Shown here: positions 33,392-44,949 of the stretch, in pieces | Layout of the letters: each line of letters starts with the position of its first letter | How positions within the stretch are numbered: the first letter of the stretch is position 1 | Source: Augochlora pura | Lineage: Eukaryota > Arthropoda > Insecta > Hymenoptera > Halictidae | Length of the DNA: 64,000 nt | Reading direction: 5' to 3' | NCBI RefSeq assembly: GCF_028453695.1 | Contig: NC_135772.1 | Span: 9,486,001 to 9,550,000, forward strand | The notes under the pieces: model-generated | Database searches by the model: none | Seen by the model: the letters and a program-made list of their open reading frames with translations, nothing else | What the model was told of the DNA's origin: nothing | Made by a program: the position numbers and the translations under genes

Positions 33392-33542
33392 TTAGGTTGG
33401 TGAATTTGTGCATTAAAATCTTATTGGGAAGAGTATATCGAAGCAAATGGAGCATATTTTAATGAAATGAACAGCTTTTAGAAAAAGATATGCAATATAT
33501 ATATACACTTAAAATTCCGACATTTCATATGCACCAACCTAG
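33392..33542. mobile_element. miniature mariner derivative (about 151 bp)
   Basis: The ends TTAGGTTGGTGAATTTGTG and ATTTCATATGCACCAACCTA match the 28775 and 61826 elements. The left flank is TA; the right flank is decayed. Only terminal sequence remains, including the shared motif AAGCAAATGGAGCATATTTT and AGAAAAAGATATGCAATAT. Confidence 0.8.
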
Positions 33543-34705
33543 CAGTTGTGTGGCCCGTTCGTTTGTGCCGAGGTCTAACTAGAGCAACGCATAAGCCTGT
33601 TACGTTCTCGATAATCGAAGGAGTGCAATTCGACCCGCATGGAACTGTTTGTACGGTCGATGCAGCGAGGGGATGCCTAGAGGTCCGCTTATCCATTCAA
33701 CGATCCTGATGTTGACCCTGATCCTGGCAAAGGGACGAGGAGGAGAGGCTGGATCCTGGAATGCCGTGCCTAGCTCCAGGCTGCACCGTCTCCTACTCTT
33801 TCCCCCTCTACGGTCTCTCTCTCTCTCTCCCCCTCTCTCGCTCTTTCTATCTTTCTTTCTCTCTATCCTCTCGTTCTCCTTCTCGCTCTCCATCCGTCTC
33901 TTTCACTTTCGTTTTATTTACCCAATTCTCCCTACCACTCTCTCTCTCTCTCTCCCTCTCTCCTCCACTGCCCCTCTCCCAAACCGTTGTTCCCACCTCT
34001 TCACCCTTTCTCCGCATCTGTATTTAACATGCTTCTATCCTTCCCTTTTCCATCCGTTTCCTATCCTCGTCCTTTTAACTTCTCGCCTCGCGACCCTCTT
34101 CCACCGTTTTCCTCTTTCCCCATTACTTTCCTCACCTTTTTTCTGTCATTAACTTCGGGCCGTTGTTCCTCTCTTTAGCATCTTCCTGTTACGCCGCAGG
34201 AAATTTTCTTTCGACGGATTCTTTTTCTTGCCCGCCTCCCGTCCGCGTCCCTTTAACTGTCCGGCTTCGACTCCCTTCCATCATATCTCTCTTTCCCCAT
34301 TACATCCCCCAAGATTTTTCTGTCATAAACTTCATCCGGCGCTCGTTCTCTCTCTCTCTCTCTCGGCATCCTCCCGCTGGACCATAGACAGTTTCTTTCA
34401 TCTTGTTCACCCATATTTTTATCGTCGCATCAGCATTTATAATATCGCTGAGTAATTATGCTCTGTATTGCCTTGTTTCTTACGCGTCGATCTCGCAGAG
34501 CCGGCCAGCATTTTATTCGCAGGACTCGATAAGAGATAAAGACTAACGAATCAAATGTTATTCGATGCTATCGAATAAATATTTATCCGAATGAATCGTT
34601 ATTCGAATAAGAATTTATTTATACAGGAATTCGTGCGGCAAATAATTGATTTAATAATTCTTTCGCGTGGATACAAAATGAGAGAGCCCCCCCTCTCAGG
34701 TAGAC
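33543..34705. other. pyrimidine-rich low-complexity sequence
   Basis: About 33790-34370 is CT-rich, with several (TC)n runs (for example 33811-33826, 33939-33960 and 34344-34366). The long overlapping frames here (33649-34455) translate to Ser/Leu/Phe/Pro low-complexity sequence and are not called as genes. The remainder is featureless. Confidence 0.6.
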
Positions 34706-34944
34706 TTAACCTGTTATTTGCTTACGACGTGTATATACGTCACAAGGGAACGGCAATTTTACATCTTATAATGAAAATATTTCTCCTACGATTTATGTCG
34801 AAATGCTTATGGTAACATAGTCGTACTTTCGCACGATTCAGGATATTTTTGGAACAATTTTCAAAAAGATTACACAGAGTATGATCGATAAAATCGCGTA
34901 ACAAAATTTTTCTTCAAAATAAATTGACGCAGCTAAGTGGTTAA
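34706..34944 (-). mobile_element. TTAA element, family F8 (239 bp)
   Basis: TTAA at 34706-34709 and 34941-34944, ends TTAACCTGTTATTTGC and GACGCAGCTAAGTGGTTAA. It is the inverted relative of 13124-13361, sharing ACGTGTATA near the TTAACCTGTTA end. Confidence 0.68.
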
Positions 34945-35093
34945 AACTCGTTTGACGAAGTTTGATAAAGTTTCGGAAAGAAATTGCAAGAATTCTAAAA
35001 AGCCTGATAAATGACAAATTCGAAAAGGGAGAAGAAATAAGAAATGGAATTGTTGTTTAATAAAAATATTAGGAAATCTTTCCAAAAATAGCC
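34945..35093. other. spacer
   Basis: AT-rich spacer, nothing recognised. Confidence 0.4.
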
Positions 35094-35130
35094 ACCAACG
35101 ATATATCCTTGTTCGGTACTAAGAGGGTCA
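35094..35130. mobile_element. solo end of family F6
   Basis: The sequence ACCAACGATATATCC...GTACTAAGAGGGTCAA matches the F6 terminus (compare 63890-63950). The remainder of the element is absent. It abuts an F5 element that appears to share its decayed TTAA (here TCAA). Confidence 0.6.
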
Positions 35131-35384
35131 ACCCTTTGCACTCGAGGCCATTTTAGCTCTAAATCTAAAATAATTCTTCTGTCTTATAGTATTTTCATTT
35201 TGAGCGACGAAGTGTATTTTATATATATATATATATACCAAATTAATTCTCGTGATTCATACTAATAGTGGCATATTTAACAATTTTTCTAAAATTAAAC
35301 ATTGTTGCTATAAAAAGTATTTTAAAGGGGGAAAGAACAATATTAGTGGTGCCTGAGAGTCACCATTCGAGTGGAAAGTGTTAA
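35127..35384 (+). mobile_element. TTAA element, family F5 (258 bp)
   Basis: It begins TCAACCCTTTGCACTCGAGG and ends AGTCACCATTCGAGTGGAAA followed by GTGTTAA. It has the same arrangement as 26079-26324, with more divergence. A (TA)n run lies at 35220-35236. Confidence 0.75.
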
Positions 35385-36572
35385 GCGTTCATTCACTGGG
35401 ATAGGTTTTCGAACCGTTAACTAACTCGACTTGTTCGCAAGTGCTGAACACCGTCTCGAAAAGAAAAATGAGCACCCCTGATCGAGACACGATCCATGAC
35501 CGAGATGCTTCGTAAACGAACGAGACAGCGAGAGAGATAGACAGCGACGAGGATAGCGAAGAAAAAAAAGGACAAGTGCGAAGGAGGGAGGTAGGGAATA
35601 GGGTCGAATAATCGGTTCGAAAGGAAGGAAGAATGGTGTCTCGGTTGGTAGGTAGTAGAGTGGCCTGCCTTCCTCAACGTCCTCTTCGCCCGAAGCGGGT
35701 CCAACGGGTGGGGATATGGGGGCCCTGCGGTCCCTGCGGTCCCTACGGACCTAGTTAGGCTCTCCGGGCTCAAAGATCGACCACTCCAACTGCATATTTC
35801 GTTCTCGCCGGTGGCGGGCCGTGTATTTCCGATTGCTCGCCACACGCTCCGCTTTATCCGCGGGGAAAAATCGTTCATCGGACCGAGCGTTTCTCCATTA
35901 TCGAGTCGAAATGCCATTTGTCTTTTTTCTCATACAACTAACCAGTGTCCAGCGCAGACGGTCCACATTCACTCGGAACAATTATGCGTCGAATTTCGTG
36001 CGTTATATCATGAACGGTGTTTCTTCCTTGTCATTGTCTCGCCCACACTTTAGACCCGGATCGCAAGGTTTTCTGACGTCGTCGGTGCTCCGTTGTCTCT
36101 TCTAGTGGATGAGAGTGTGGCAAACCTCCAGATTTTTATCGGGTCTACCGGGAAAATTCTGGAAATCCGAACGTGGTACGAGATTGTTTGTTCAGCCACG
36201 CTCAACATTTTTTTTTTCTCCGTCTGGAACACAAGAATGTATCTGGGTTTCTGAAGCATTTTCGGAGCACGGTGTTGTCGAATTCAACTCTCAAGTTCAA
36301 ACCACGAGCAACGAAAATTGCTGGCAGTAACCTAAATTAACCACCTCGGTGGAAATGACGGGAAAAACCATACGAACTTCTTCTAACCATTCAAATAAAA
36401 TTATTATGATAGTTACACGTTCTTTTGCTTTTAATTCTATATAAAATTGTGTAATAGTTCTAATGAATCATTAGAAAATAGACAAGATCGAAAAGGAATA
36501 TAAGTGGTTCGTTAATTTTGTCTACGATAATTTCAATTATGTTCAGAATTGTTTTCTTAATTTCATTGTAAC
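35385..36572. other. unassigned sequence, GC-richer at 35640-36110
   Basis: Overlapping frames on both strands (35417-35917 on minus, 35811-36105 on plus) show no domain. One purine-rich patch lies at 35520-35640. No gene recognised. Confidence 0.4.
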
Positions 36573-37672
36573 TTAACCCGCTTAGCACCGAACGACAATA
36601 TATCGTCGTTTGGTGCACTTGCCAAAAATACCAACGACGATATATCGTTGCGCCTCCGTTGATACCTTATTATACTCATCACAAGAGATCTTGTGTTTCA
36701 AAATAATTTTATAAAACGTTAAAATGGTTCAAATTCGATGCAACACGAGCGACAAAATGTTTATTTGAGTTAACTTTTTGTTATATCTTATGCTGATTAG
36801 TGCCGAGGGTCTGTATATGTTAGAGTGATGAGGTATTAGGTTGGTAAGAAAATAATGTCGGTTTCCAAACTATATCTTTCAATCGACATATCACAAATCG
36901 GGATAAGTTTTTTTAATTAAAATAAGATCCATTACAATCTCCACATTTTTGCCAATAAATTGACAGTTTGTTAATTCCAATAGCGTAAAATTCTGTTGTT
37001 CTGGAATTGATAAATTCTTCGAACGAATGTTACACGAACTTGCTTGGTATCCATTACGAAGTCAATAACTTCAAGTGAGCACAAATTAACAGTGCAAACA
37101 AAAGCATACCTATCAGCATGCAGCAGGACATCTGCATTGTAAGATGACAGTGGAAGGTAAATAGAAAAAAATGAATTGTTATCCCAAAACATGCGTCAAA
37201 GTTCGAAAGTTCGAAAACCGACTTTAATTTCTTAGCAACCTAATAAAAACGGGACACGGGATATCCCTCGGATATCCGTCGACACAGGATGGTTTCTCTG
37301 ATACCAGTTATTCCATTGCAAGTGATTGAAAAATGCAATTCCTATACATCATACTACATGATATATATAAAGCTATGACCAAACGATGTTTTTTTTTATG
37401 TGCAATTACGGTATGAAAAAGAGAAATCACTTTGTACGATTTTCATGATGTCTTATATTTATGTTATTCTTATGATTTTCAGCAAATATCGAAACACAAT
37501 TGGCATCGTTTTATTCTCCATTTATTTCGCAATATGCTGCTTTTTCAATTTTGTAAATATCATCCCTACTTTGGTTTTCACGAGCATTTTCACAGACCTC
37601 TGGAAATTCGTCGATTCGGCCTGGTATTCTTCGCTTAGGTACGCTCCTTTCGCTCGCTGCTAAAAGGGTTAA
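36573..37672 (-). mobile_element. TTAA element, family F6, composite with mariner derivative (1100 bp)
   Basis: TTAA at 36573-36576 and 37669-37672, ends TTAACCCGCTTAGCACCGA and CGCTGCTAAAAGGGTTAA. Subterminal near-palindromes ACGATATATCGT lie at about 36596-36651. A 408-bp mariner derivative lies inside at 36836-37243. The inverted copy at 62854-63950 has the same mariner at the same position. The frames at 37400-37663 and its counterpart at 62888-63094 are in different positions or strands and are not convincing coding sequence. Confidence 0.9.
36836..37243 (-). mobile_element. mariner derivative (408 bp) inside F6
   Basis: The ends TTAGGTTGGTAAGAAAATAA and TTAATTTCTTAGCAACCTAA are flanked by TA (36834-36835 and 37244-37245). 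It is the same length as the copy at 63281-63688. The 73-codon frame conserved in both (36971-37192 on minus; 63332-63553 on plus) does not resemble transposase. Confidence 0.85.
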
Positions 37673-40454
37673 AACGGATATTTTCAAACATCTATTCAAT
37701 ATTGGAATTACTTTATTAACTTGAAACTATTTTAGTTCCATTCTGTGACAACTCCTCGCATAGAGTTACACTAAATGAAATTGTCTACGCACGCGCGTTT
37801 CTTTGCAAATAAATCGCAAGACATGGAGTTAACAACGTAGACGGTGGTAGGGCAAGGGCTGCAGGTAGAAATTGTCTTCTTGATTACTAGAAGCGCGCTA
37901 TAGTTCAACTGGCAAGAGAATCGCGTGCCAGGAAGTTCCATTAAAATGAAAATCTGTTCCCGGCCGCGGTACAAGGGGATGGATGAGCCGATGGATGTCG
38001 CGTTTTTCTTCTTAATTTACCGTTTTACTTTACCCCCGTCTACAAAGCAGCATACCAGCTGGCCTCGAATCGCCAATTGGAGTGGCGTAACGTAATCGTG
38101 ATATACAATCGATGGAGATGGGCCTGTTCCAATTTAACGGTGTGTTCCCGCGTTAAATATAACGAGAGGAACGGTTTACGTGCACGGCCACTACAGCCAG
38201 AGTCAATTGAATAACGAGACTAATTAGTGTCCCGCTCGCGCGGCTGGATGAAAGGTAAATTTTGGTCGGGGCGCGACGATGGCAACGGCGGCGTCGACGC
38301 GCATTCATCGTTATTTGTACGTTTGTACTTTGCATAAATTTCCCGATTGTTTCCTACCCATTCAATCCGGTATAATTTATCGAACGGGAGAGGAATGGAG
38401 GATTTGGAACTGGTAGAGGCGGGCTCAAGTACTTAAATGCGGTGTCTGCCGCTAGAACCTGTCCATTTATACGATTCGGTAAAATTATATCGCTCGGAAC
38501 CTGTAGCGAAATTATGTGTCCGACATCGAAAAACTGCCGATTGGAATCGCGTACTTTCTAGGTGATTTGTTTCCGGATATCTGTGGTCTTAGAGGATGCA
38601 ATTTTCAAATTTCAATGCGATCGGCATGATTTTTAGGAAAAAATCTTTGGGGTACAGGGTAAACTTTATCAGTGAATTGAAATGTATGCCTATTAATAGA
38701 ATTTTCAATGACCGAACTGTGTCTAAGAAAAATTTTGTAAGAAATTACCAATTGTTGGTTTCCGATTTTGAAAAATAAATTTAAATATACCCGGCTAGGT
38801 TCTCAAAATAGAAGTCCACTAATTACGTTCGCAACATTTTGCTTAAATAATTTAAGTTCTGTTCTATTCCATTCCATTACTATAATATTTTGCGTTGGCT
38901 ATTACAATTTATAGGTGTACCAGATACAATCGCAAACCACGCTTATATGTTCCAATCTCAATCGCAACAACAATCCAGAAGTGCTCTACGTTCTACACCT
39001 GCTCTCATACCCTCCATCTCTCACAGTTATACCTTCAACTCTATAAGCCGATACATTTAATATAACATACATATTCAATACGGCGAAACAAAAAAGCAAT
39101 CTCCCTGACCGGTTCCCTTGTGCTTAGAAGATTTCCAATATCCCTTTCATAGCGCTCCTACCACCCCGAAAATTTAGCCGACCAACAGGTTCGAGCTGAC
39201 TCGGATCCACGAGTCCATCGAGAACTTGATCCCATCCCTACCAAACGGCGTTCGGAATTTATCGAACGAGCACGAACCAGAATAAGTCGTGTGCACCGTC
39301 TCCGATTCTCTCCCCGGTTGTCCCGGGGTCTCTTGTTCAAGTCGCGGCACGATAAACCCCGCAGATAAACCGGCCGAAGGCACGCGAAGAGAAAACGCGC
39401 GCGCGCGCGCGCGCGAGCGCGGATAGAGAGACGGAAGAAAAGGAGAAAGGGACGTCATCGCCGCCGGTTAGTCCCGCGTTTGTCCTAACTAACAATCGAC
39501 TGTCCGTCGACTCGAGCGGACCGTTACCAGCGGAGCCATCGCTAACGTAGCGAACGCAACAAGCGCATGGACGCTGAGCGCGAGCCGAGCCGAGCCGGGC
39601 CGAGTCCGAGCCGCTCGTTTTCCCTTCGCTGATCACGTACCGATCCTCGTGACCACCGGCTCTCTTGCCCAACATTGCGATCGTCGGAATCTAATAAGAG
39701 CCCCTGGTGTACCCGGGGTTTCTGCAGCCCGGCCTCCGGATGTTTCGAATTAGGGATTCGCCGGGAATTCCGAACAGCTCCGAACGGCTTACTTACCCGC
39801 GAGCATACTTGCCACGTAACTTGCGAGTCGCCAGGATTACGCTGGTCAACGCGAATTCTGCCCTGAAAACCGCTCGAAACTTTTCAAACGCTGGAGGACC
39901 CTTAACCCTTTAGCAAAGACAGATTTTGAAACAGACCGTGTATACAGCACGCGATAGTACAGTAAATCGCTAGTTGTACTATGGACGGCAAGTGTATGTT
40001 TTTTTAGGTTTTCATTGTAATAATCGAAACTCTGTGAACCACATCACGCACGTTCATTGATAATAATTGCTGATCAGATTTGCAGTCGCTCATAGGCATC
40101 TTTGTGCCAACAGTAAATATTGGAAATAAATTTTCGCAGCGAAAAATTGGGGATTAAATAAATTGATACCGCGTGATTCTATACTCTGTTTAAACAGTTT
40201 TAGATTGCATAGAAAAAAGGAAGTATGTATAGCGATGTAGGAAATTGAGGTGGGCTGATTTCAGATCGCCAGGTGTTTCATGAAACATTTGTACTATTGG
40301 TAAATGTTGTTTGCGCGCGTGTGCAGTACTTGTTACAGTAACATTATAAAGAAGGAATACTAATTACTAAATTCTAATGAGCAGCAATGCTCTGGTACGT
40401 ATTGTTTCCGAGATGCGAGTAAACTGAATTCGTTTAGACTTTGTAAAGTTTGTA
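37673..40454. other. unassigned sequence with a GC-rich segment at about 39150-39910
   Basis: The GC-rich segment contains an alternating CG run (about 39397-39414) and GAGCC-type short repeats (39571-39615). It is a candidate promoter or 5' exon region by composition only. Near 39902 a TTAACCCTTTAGC motif may be a solo TTAA-element end. Frames in the segment have no domain. Confidence 0.4.
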
Positions 40455-40639
40455 TTGGGTTGGCAATTAAGTGAGTGCGGATTTTGTTAATAGATGGTCT
40501 CAGCACATTTTTTTCTTTCATCAGCGTGTCCAAAGTAATTAAGTTATATTGTTTTCTTACTGTCTGGACTTTCATCTTCAATTTTGTAAGAAAATTGTAT
40601 CGCTTAATTATTTAGTTCAGTTTTTATCATTGTTTGAAA

Positions 40640-40687
40640 ATGGAAGGTCAAGGTACGCGTTTCAGACATATTTTATGTTATATACAG
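40640..40687 (+). pseudogene. mariner transposase N-terminal stub
   Basis: The ATG at 40640 gives MEGQGTRFRHILCYIQ. The F-R-H-I-L pattern is the standard mariner N-terminus. The gene is cut off by a tandem repeat after about 14 codons, and everything else including the catalytic core is missing. Confidence 0.75.
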
Positions 40688-40731
40688 TATACAGTATACA
40701 GTATATACAGTATACAGTATATACAGTATAT
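40678..40731 (+). repeat. TATACAG-type microsatellite
   Basis: Units of TATACAG and TATATACAG repeated about seven times. It sits exactly where the transposase gene of the surrounding mariner was deleted. Confidence 0.88.
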
Positions 40732-40859
40732 TAAAATGAAGCCTTGAAAGAGAGGCAGCGCCAAAATTGATTTGTTTAATTGAATAAACATATTTTGAAG
40801 TAAAATAATCGAATTTTCCTTCTCATTTTAAATCCGCAATTACTTAGTTGCCAACCCAA

Positions 40860-42523
40860 TATTATAAAATTTTCTAAGAACCTATAAACTTTGTGAAATC
40901 ATAAAATAAGCGACCGGTTATATTGATCGTAGTAGGTCTGGTGTCGAAGTTGAGAATTTGTCTTTAACGCGTTAAATGCTGAATATTGACCCCAAAATTT
41001 ACCCACAACGCGAAAGGCATTTAATTAATGAAATTGAAACTAGAGTAAATTCCCAATTATCCAGCATACTCGGGATCGTGGAAATGCCGGAAAATAAAAT
41101 ACGCAGGATACGTGCACTCTATGTACCTCCATATAAAACGAGGAATCATTAACTATACGGGAATATAGTAATGCAATTTATTAATAAAGAATAAAATATG
41201 TGAAGAAATATATAAAACATAAAATACATATCTATAAATACCTAATACTACTACAGTACTACAGGATGGTTTTTTAAACAATATCCGTATGTGGATTTGT
41301 TTCATATTTGACTCTTTATTAAAAAATTCATCTCAAAGGATACGTAAGTTCATTATTTTCGTAATATTATAGTATTTACTGTCCTCAGCAAACGAATTTA
41401 TTCAATGTATCGCCAGCTTCGTGCCAAGTGATATTAGTTATGTTACGTTCGCCTACGTCGCTGTTCATTTTTTCGTGGTTCTAATTACGAAGTTGGAAAT
41501 CCTGGTGGCAAACAAATATTCGAGGTAAATATATCGGTTTCTTGGACGTTCCGGATAATCGGAACTCTATTACCTGAACTCTTTTGAATTCTAAAGAACA
41601 TAGTAACATTCCGTTGAACCGATTATATGAAAATCAAATTTAATTCCAAAAGGTAGTTATTAGAATTATAAATTGATTATGGGAATAATTAATTATTTCA
41701 CACTATGAGAACTTTAACTGGAACTTTTATTAATTAAAGAAAGTTATGTATTACGTCCTTTCTATTCGAGATATTTCAGGTAACTAACACGAATCAATTC
41801 AATAAAAACAATAACGATCGGAAGAGACCAAATAAACCATCGCATGCCTTCGCAACTTAAACATATCCGGTGGTAAATAAATAAACCGTCCATTTGATTG
41901 ATTTTTGCATTCAACTCATTTGTTGAAATTCAACAGTGGTTAAAAATAAGCGTCACCCGTTTGCGACCGACACGGTACTCGACGTGTTAAATGTGTTCGA
42001 TTTAGTGCGAAGGAGCTTCTGCAGATGGGGATGGGTGAACCGGTTTCCTGTAAATCTTGGAAAAGCTGGTTATTCGAAGCTAGAGTTTCCGTGTAAACCT
42101 TATTGCTCACCTGTGCCTTAAGAGCACGAGGAGGAAGAGCCAGGAAAAGTCTCGATCCATCCGTGGGGAAGGGGCAAGCCTCCGCCGCGATCGATTTTGT
42201 TCCGGCTGCGTGACTCATCCGTACGAATGGAGGTTCTTCCTTGTAAGAAGGAACCTTTCCTATCCAAGGTCTTGTCTAACCGCAACAGCAGGAGAGGAAA
42301 AGGGGGAAATCTTCTCATCGCGACCGTATACACGCTGCCGGCTCGTAGCATTTACTTGTAGGATTGTTCGCCGCGCGGCTCCGGGGACAAAGATTTTCTC
42401 GAGAGCATGCACAGCTTGTACTTGTATCAGGGGATGCGATTTTTGTGCATCAGCCTCCACGAGCTGCCGCCAATTTTTCTTCGTTCCCGCATCCTTCGAG
42501 ATTCGAAGTCATGGACCAATTTA
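40860..42523. other. unassigned sequence
   Basis: Near 40973 a TTAACGCGTTAAATGC motif may be a decayed TTAA-element end. The GC-richer stretch 41930-42520 has frames on both strands (41936-42552) without known domains. No gene recognised. Confidence 0.4.
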
Positions 42524-42619
42524 TTAACCCTTTGCAGTCGGAGCCATTTTAAGTGGAAATCCAAGATATTTGTTTAAACTTGTAACGTTGCCATTTTATA
42601 TAACTTGGAGCATTTTATA

Positions 42620-43906
42620 TTAGGTTGTCCCACAAGTTTCTTCCGCGCTACGCTATGAGTGACTCCAAGTGGCTATATTTGTGGCTATAAAGTGGCTATA
42701 TGAAGGCTTATCTCTTAGCCGTTTATGGCATCGGTTTCAGTCGTCCGAGACCTCTTTCAAAGTACGTTTCGTTGGTGACAAAGTCTCTTTTCAAATTTTT
42801 TCTGCACCGTTCAATATGGAGAGCCAAAAGAAGCATTTGCGGCATGTTATGCTTCATTACTTTAAAAAAGGCAATAGTGCACAGGACACTGCAGCCGAGA
42901 TTTGCACCGTTTACGAGAGTGGTACTATGACTATTAGTACCGTCCGCAATCGGTTTAAAAAATTTAGAGCTGGCAATTTCGAGTTGAAAAATGAAGACCG
43001 CAGCGGCCACCCAGCAACGACGGATACGGACATTATCGAGACTGTGCTCACTGAAAATCCGCGATATAGTGTGCGCGAGATAGTGGATGCCACTAATATT
43101 CCCAAGACATCGGTACATAATCATTTAATCAAGATTGGATAATATGAAGTTTGGGTTCCACACCTATTGACGGGGGTCGGTCTTATGAACGCGTCTCTAC
43201 GTGCGATTTGCTTCTTCAGCGACATGAAAGGGATCCTTTCTTAAAGAGGCTTGTCACTGGAAACGAGACTTGGATTTTACACCAAAATGTGCATCGAAAA
43301 CGAACTTGGTCTAAGGAAAATAGTCCTTCAACTGTTGCGAAGCCTAGACTTCATCCGAAGAAGGTTCTTTTGTGCATTTGGTGGGACTGGAAAGGTGTAG
43401 TGTACTACGAACACCTTCCTCAAGGTGATACGATCAATGCTGACAAATATTGCAATCAACTGGATCAATTAAAAAGCTGCCATAGCAGAAAAACGGGCAG
43501 AATTGGCGAACCGACGAGGCGTCGTTTTCCATCGCGACAACGCAAGACCGCATGTTGCGTTGGCCGTAATGCAATAATTATTACAGTTTGATTGGGACGT
43601 TCTACCTCATCCTCCCTACTTCCAATACCTCGCTCCAGCCGATTATCACTTGTTCCTTTCTTTAAAATGTTCTCTCAGTGGGAAATCTTTCAAATCCGTA
43701 AGCGAAATAAAAACGCACCTAGATGAATATTTTGCAAATAAACTTCAACAATTTTGGAAAGAGAGCATAATGAGGCTTCTTGAGAGATGGAAGAAGGTTA
43801 TAGAACAGAACGGTTCATATATAACATAATAAATTCACCTTAAGCAACAAATATCGTGTATTGATTTCGCATTGAAAAAAGGGAAGAAACTTATGGGACA
43901 CCCTAA
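42620..43906 (+). mobile_element. full-length mariner, degraded (1287 bp)
   Basis: The ends TTAGGTTGTCCCACAAGTTT and AAACTTATGGGACACCCTAA are flanked by TA (42618-42619 and 43907-43908). It carries a transposase with several lesions. It is inserted in an F5 TTAA element, so F5 insertion came first. Confidence 0.93.
42816..43829 (+). pseudogene. mariner transposase, broken (DD34D family)
   Basis: The ATG at 42816 gives MESQKKHLRHVMLHYFKKG, chosen because it matches the family start; the frame is open further upstream. Helix-turn-helix regions follow (YSVREIVDATNIPKTSVHNH). Lesions: an in-frame TAA at about 43140, a frameshift near 43180, a frameshift near 43475, and a TAA near 43573. The conserved first catalytic block reads VTGNETW, with Asn in place of the usual Asp. 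The second block is HRDNARPHVA. The third is LAPADYHLF, with its Asp present. The C-terminus ends WKKVIEQNGSYIT before the TAA at 43827-43829. It is inactive on several counts. Confidence 0.92.
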
Positions 43907-44059
43907 TATATTATGGAATTGCATTTTGTGACTCGTGCAACAGTTAGCAGCTCTTAACAATTTTCTAAATGTACATGAGTATGATAAAAATTATTTTGAA
44001 ACGTGGCACGATCATTTTTAGCGGCGCCTTAAAGTCGCCACTCGACCGCAAAGAGTTAA

Positions 44060-44949
44060 TATCTCCCGATTTCATTTAATTTTTGACTGACAAATTTTGA
44101 CAAACGCCAAATGCCCTGCAGGAACAATAAAGCGAACCCGGCTCGGCACGGAACGTGTTAAAATCGTGTGGATATCACGAGCGACAGGATTTACGGAGGA
44201 TGCTTACAGCTGAGACGAATCGCGACCGAGGTTCCGCGAGCCGAATGATTAAAAAACAAAGCACGGGCAAGGCACGCGAGACGTGACGGAAGCAGCGAAA
44301 GTGGGAAAAAATGAGAAAAAAGAAACGGCGAGTTGGAGAACGCGTGTTTCGGAGAATCGGGCGAGCTTGACGAGGGGCACACGGCGGAGAGGAGACGGAA
44401 GGAAAAAGAAGAGGCAACTGTTGGCCTGGTAGGAGAATGGCGGTATGAAAATTACAGAATCCCCCAGATGCTCAATTAGCGGGTAACAGTATCCAGAGGG
44501 GTAGCACTTCCGAGGCCGGTGGTCGTGGCTCGCGACTCGTGGCAGTAGAGTCTGCCGGATCGCAACCTTGGGGGGGACGCAAACCTCGGGGCGATGGACA
44601 GCAATTGCGCGAACGAGCACGCGTGTGCGCCGCGAAATCGCTCGGGTCGACCCGGCCCGGGAGATGGTCGATGCTGCAGGGGGTGGAAAATCCGAGGTAG
44701 CGAGGATGTCGACGTCGTTAGGTACGCTCCGAACGGCACGCTTATGATAACATTTACCGCCGTAGGGCACGCTGAATTTCTATAAGAGCTTTCAAACTCC
44801 AACTCGACTGGTTCTTCTGCGATGGTAAAAAAAAACCTTCATTTTTCGATCTTTTACCAGCAGGTTCTACAACTTCGAAATTAGCTCCATTGCAGAATAT
44901 TTAATTTTCTTCGTAATTTTTGCATACCATTAAACTCTATACTCGAACG
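44060..44949. other. unassigned GC-rich sequence
   Basis: About 44100-44810 is GC-rich with long overlapping frames on both strands (44175-44802), Arg/Ser/Pro-rich and without domains. The motif GGCACGGAACGTGTTAA at 44145-44161 resembles the F7 right end. No gene called. Confidence 0.4.

Larger units (their letters stand above)
40455..40859 (+). mobile_element. internally deleted mariner element (405 bp)
   Basis: The ends TTGGGTTGGCAATTAAGTGA and AATTACTTAGTTGCCAACCCAA-type sequence are flanked by TA (40453-40454 and 40860-40861). It retains only the first codons of a transposase, followed by a TATACAG-based repeat. Confidence 0.88.
42524..44059 (+). mobile_element. TTAA element, family F5, split by a full-length mariner
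   Basis: The left end TTAACCCTTTGCAGTCGGAG (TTAA 42524-42527) and right end CTCGACCGCAAAGAGTTAA (TTAA 44056-44059) belong to one F5 copy. Removing the mariner 42620-43906 and one TA leaves a unit of about 247 bp, the normal F5 size. Non-coding apart from the insert. Confidence 0.9.

Noticed and set aside
33649..34455. Long overlapping open frames rich in Ser/Leu/Phe/Pro
   Set aside because: They are explained by the CT-rich low-complexity DNA, which is open in several frames on the same strand. No domain.
36971..37192. 73-codon frame conserved in both F6/mariner copies
   Set aside because: Conservation follows from the duplication of the whole unit. No transposase or other motif, and the amino acid changes are not obviously constrained.
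37400..37663. Hydrophobic 87-codon frame resembling a membrane protein
   Set aside because: It lies in the non-coding interior of an F6 element and is AT-driven Ile/Phe/Tyr-rich. The other copy does not keep the same frame as an obvious gene.
44175..44802. Overlapping frames up to 173 codons in a GC-rich segment
   Set aside because: Open on both strands, Arg/Ser/Pro-rich and no domain. High GC content lowers stop frequency and explains the openness.
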